The notes under the pieces are model-generated. The model was given only the letters and a program-made list of their open reading frames with translations, was not told where the DNA came from and did no database searches. From positions 1,746,001-1,810,000 of the forward strand of contig JALECJ010000255.1 in assembly GCA_023515745.1 (NCBI GenBank): a stretch of 64,000 nucleotides of DNA, written 5' to 3'. The position numbers and the translations under genes are program-made. This DNA comes from Amoeboaphelidium protococcarum (Eukaryota; Aphelidiomycota; Aphelidea). Positions 60,978 to 64,000 of the stretch are shown here, piece by piece. Position 1 is the first letter of the stretch; every line of letters starts with the position of its first letter.

Positions 60978-61943
60978 ATGGATTAACTTCAATAATTACT
61001 TAGAGCTGGTGGCATGGGCCAGGATAGTTAGGGAGGCGGAAGCAGGGATGATGATAAGTTGCCTCATACCTCAGAGACAATTCTGATCTCCCCATTATCG
61101 CTGTTGAAGATGTTGAAGCACAGTAGAGCCGGCGTGCCTATGGAGGTTATGGGGCTTATGCTGGGTGAGTACATTGATGAATTCACAATCAAGGTGTTGG
61201 ATGTGTTCTCCATGCCTCAGAGTGGTACTACAGTTAGTGTTGAATCGGTGGATGAAGTTTACCAAGTCAAGATGACGGATTTACTGTAGCAGGTTGGTAG
61301 AACCGAGTCTGTAGTTGGATGGTATCACTCTCACCCGGGATTTGGCTGTTGGTTGAGTTCTGTGGATATCAATACTCAACAATCCTTCCAGTAGCTGGGC
61401 GATAGAGTTGTCGCTGTGGTCATCGATCCAATCCAGTCTGTGCGCGGTAAAGTGGTAATTGATGGTTTCCGTTTGATTCCTCCGCAGACACTGATGCTCG
61501 GACAGGAACCTCGTCAGAGTACCTCCAACGTTGGTCATCTGTAGAAGCCATCAGTGTAAGCCTTGATTCATGGTCTGAACAGACACTACTACTCTCTGCC
61601 TATTTAGTTTAGAGGTACCGCTGGTAGTACTTCAAATGGAAAGAACCGCGACGAAGCCATGTTGATGGGTATTGGATAGAAGGAGTGGTCTGCTGGGTTG
61701 AGATTGGATGATCCGGTGAAGGTGTAAACTTAGAATATCGTCGATGTGAAGGAGATTACTAAACTTGCGCAATCTTATGCCAAGAGCATTAAAGAAGAGG
61801 TTGAGTTGACCAAAGAAGAGCTGAAGCACAGACATGTTGGTAAGAAGGATCCAAAGCGTCATTTGAGTGATGTTGTCGATTCTGTCCTATCTCGAAACAT
61901 TACTGAAGTCTTGGGAACCATGGTTGACACTGCTGCATTCTGA
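60978..61943 (+). CDS. RPN11: 26S proteasome deubiquitinase Rpn11 (PSMD14)
   Basis: 321-residue intronless frame. MPN+/JAMM domain: [25 protein letters not shown] and the metal site [17 protein letters not shown] (H-x-H-x10-D, about residues 116-129), with the upstream catalytic Glu in VPMEVMG. The tail [22 protein letters not shown]-like segment and [11 protein letters not shown] match Rpn11. It removes ubiquitin chains from proteasome substrates in the lid. Two Gln in the first ten residues and many later ones are TAA/TAG. Confidence 0.97.
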
Positions 61944-62117
61944 GTTTCTATTTGAGTAATAAAACACCTTTTGCTATTTAAGTATTTTCCATTATATTGT
62001 ATTTTAATAAGATGCCATATGTCTTACATACATCGCACAATTCTATGAGGATTGCGCTCGGTAGAAAGCTCTTTATAAATCACCTTCCCAAAAAGGAAAT
62101 TGCTGTGACGGGCGGCA

Positions 62118-62135
62118 GTGAAACGCGTTTCAACA
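62118..62135. promoter_or_regulatory. Palindromic GAAACGCGTTTC upstream of the RRM gene
   Basis: AGTGAAACGCGTTTCAAC, a perfect 12-bp palindrome around an MluI site, about 75 bp before the ATG. It is the cleanest copy of the ACGCG element seen in several other promoters of the window. Confidence 0.45.
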
Positions 62136-62207
62136 AATTCTTGACTTGTCACATGAACTTATACCTCACTTATATGAAAATATAAATTACTGATAGTACA
62201 CTTAACA

Positions 62208-63263
62208 ATGCTCAGTGCCAATAGTAAATCGACTGCCGCAGAGAGTCAATGGCCTTAGGTAGATCAGGCCGCGTTGTACCAACTCTAAGTTGAAATTGAC
62301 CAGTTCTTACAGGGGAGGCAGTGAGCGATTAGAAACAGAAACAGTCTGCATGGGCGGCAAGTTGTCGTTTCAGAGGTAGACTTTACAATCAGGTTATATG
62401 TAGTGTCATCCACTCTCACGCCGTATCTCATGTGTAGTTACCCTCGACTTCTACTTGGTAATAGGTGAAGGACCTGTTTCGTAGTCGCTGCAATGTGGTT
62501 CGCGTAAACATACTTGATCATGGTGAGAGTGGTGGTCCTAATGCTTTAGTGTTGTTAAACTCTTAGCAGGATGCTGTGAATGCAATTTAATATTTCAATG
62601 GTCTGCACCTAGATGGTCGTACTCTTAAAGTGCTTATGGATACAAGTTTAGATGAACTGCAGTGTAAACTCAATGCCGAGCCTCTGCTCAGCGTCACTGA
62701 CATTCCGGCGCGTCTGACGGTGTTGCTATAAGATAAGCGACCAGTGTCAGTCAAAATCTTTAATGTAAGTTTCTGTTGTAAACTATATTCTCTCTGAATT
62801 CATAATCATGGTGTAGTTGCCTCATTTCGTGGGCTGGTAAGATCTGAAGGATTTATTGAGAGAAGCAGGTGATGTAATGAGGGCTGACATACGCCCTGCG
62901 CTTGATTCTTCAACTACTGGTTTCGTCACGTATTCTCACTGGTTGGAAGCATGCTTAAGTTATAAACTATTCAACAATTTCGTATGGATGGGTCATAAGC
63001 TCATAGTGCATATTGATTATGACGCGAATTAGCCAACCTCTAAAGACAGTGATTCAAGTCCACCTATCACTGACAAGATTCCAATACCTGAAAGTAGTGG
63101 TAAAGTCTTGAATAAATAAGATGAATCGCCATAACTTACTCAAGCAGAATACCTGTGGAAGCCTAGTAGATTTCAAATAGTATAACTACCTTAGTCACCC
63201 AGGCTTGATTTGAAGAGGAAACATCAGGGAAGTCAGTAGAGTTCTCAGGGCCGAAGCGGATGA
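62208..63263 (+). CDS. RRM RNA-binding protein (Gbp2/HNRNPM-like), 5' splicing uncertain
   Basis: Proposed exons 62208-62275, 62333-62375, 62438-62764, 62817-63263 (294 aa). The last two introns (62 and 52 nt, both ending GTGTAG) are well supported: they join QVVVSE|LPSTSTWQQVKDLF (RRM1; second half DGRTLKVLMDTS) and VKIFN|LPHFVGWQDLKDLLREAG (RRM2; GFVTYSHWLEACLSY). LP-x-STSW-x-x-LKDLFR is typical of Gbp2/Hrb1 and hnRNP M. The first intron (GTACCA...GATTAG, 57 nt) is a guess, needed because an in-frame TGA (62322-62324) separates the ATG from RRM1; exon 2 would be only 43 nt. The tail is Ser/Gln-rich with SPPP motifs. Confidence 0.75.
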
Positions 63264-63402
63264 ACACTACTTCTATTAGTATAAGGAGGCGTGATGTAAG
63301 TGATTGTAGTTTTATGATTGAAAAAACAATATAATATCCGAAATTAAGAATAATTGAGTATATGAACGCGTTTATTCATTAGCTTCAGATGTACAATCAC
63401 TC

Positions 63403-63855
63403 TCAAATGAAACCAATCTTGTTAGCAACATCCAGAGCCTCAACATCAGCACTGAGACGCACAAAAGCCTTCTTCTGACCATCTGGACGGATCAGAGTGT
63501 TGATCTTGACAGCATCCACATCGTACATTCTCTTGATGGCATCTTTAATCTGTGCCTTGTTAGCCTGGACATCGACGAGGAAAGTGAGCGTGTTATTATT
63601 CTCCATCTCAGCCATGGCAGCCTCAGTGGTCAGCGGCGATCTCAACACTGAGAAGTGATCCAATCTAGGTGTTCTTGGCACAGATCTACGTGGGTATTTA
63701 GGCACTCTAGGCAATTCCAAAGTCTTTGGGCGACGGAAGGTGGTGCTGGTGCGAACCTTCTTCACTTTTTATCCATGTACACCCTTCAATGCTGCTTTAC
63801 GTGCAGCCAAAGCTTTCTGCTTAGGAGTCAAAGTCTTCTTGTTATCAGTTGCCAT
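63403..63855 (-). CDS. RPL23A: 60S ribosomal protein L23a (uL23)
   Basis: 150-residue intronless frame. Basic Ala/Lys N-terminal extension ([19 protein letters not shown]), then [36 protein letters not shown], and the uL23 core [46 protein letters not shown], ending DVANKIGFI. All are characteristic of eukaryotic L23a, which lines the peptide exit tunnel and docks SRP and NAC. One Gln in the extension is TAA, breaking the frame under the standard code. Confidence 0.97.
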
Positions 63856-63905
63856 TTTTGAATATATATGTTGTATTGGTGGAGCGATGATAATATACTA
63901 GAATA

Positions 63906-64000
63906 ATGGAAATTCTTTCTCGCAATATTTAGCCGTTACGGTTCGTGATTGATTGCCTAAAGAAAAGCTTTGATCGTCTAAGGTTAGGTCGATTTTGCGT
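63906..64000 (+). CDS. Possible 5' end of a gene cut by the window edge
   Basis: ATG at 63906 (MEILSRNIQPLRFVIDCLKK...) opens a frame without TGA to the right edge, divergent from RPL23A by 50 bases. Only 31 codons are visible and no family can be named. One Gln is TAG. Weak support. Confidence 0.3.

Overview
This is a compact stretch of nuclear DNA from a eukaryote in which UAA and UAG encode glutamine and UGA is the only stop (NCBI code 6). The best proof is internal. Conserved Gln residues of ubiquitin (Q2, Q49, Q62), the Gln of the squalene synthase FLQK-NIIRD motif and the second Gln of the Vps34 DDLRQDQ motif are written TAG or TAA, and every gene I could close ends in TGA. Read with the standard code, almost every gene is shredded; read with code 6, about 34 genes become continuous. 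Introns are rare and short (about 50-80 nt), GT-AG, with a strong TGTAG| acceptor preference. The gene set points to Amorphea, most likely an opisthokont protist: a ROCK-type Rho kinase with a C1 domain interrupting the PH domain, a myosin regulatory light chain, an FGD-like RhoGEF, nibrin, a prominin-like pentaspan protein, a sterol pathway and aerobic mitochondria (NDUFA9, UQCRC2). Placement within opisthokonts (for example aphelid-like or a unicellular holozoan) is only a guess.

Layout. 0-8 kb: C-terminus of an unknown gene, a U1A/U2B''-type snRNP protein, GPHR/GPR89, EMC10, PTRH2, a coiled-coil protein and a GnT-I-like glycosyltransferase. 8-20 kb: DCAKD followed in the same frame, across one UGA, by a GH20 hexosaminidase; a small secreted protein; an NmrA-like protein; a prominin-like protein; the C4-methylsterol oxidase ERG25; NDUFA9. 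20-30 kb: a helical protein (possibly TAF1A-like), a protein with five tandem CCCH+CCHC zinc modules, a mucin-like surface protein with a chitin-binding-like Cys module, polyubiquitin, and a UBA-tailed protein. 30-44 kb: squalene synthase, a long helical/Ubl/LRR protein (TONSL-like candidate), a basic protein, a BMT6-like rRNA methyltransferase, a putative GPI-anchored protein, an FGD-like DH-PH-FYVE-PH protein, a second sterol-desaturase family enzyme, ALDH7A1 and UTP11. 44-64 kb: UQCRC2, Vps34, a mitochondrial scramblase, a degraded pogo/Tigger-like transposon, ROCK, nibrin, myosin regulatory light chain, PMP3, a Cys-rich unknown, RPN11, an RRM protein and RPL23A.

Functional links. ROCK and its classical substrate (myosin RLC, with the RQSS phospho-site kept) lie about 2 kb apart. 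Three sterol-type enzymes lie within 24 kb but are interspersed with other genes. Three genes for mitochondrial proteins (NDUFA9, ALDH7A1, UQCRC2) share GTTCGTTCG-type upstream motifs 100-175 bp before the ATG. Several intergenic regions carry GAAACGCG-type palindromes. All calls come from reading the sequence by eye; no database search was run.
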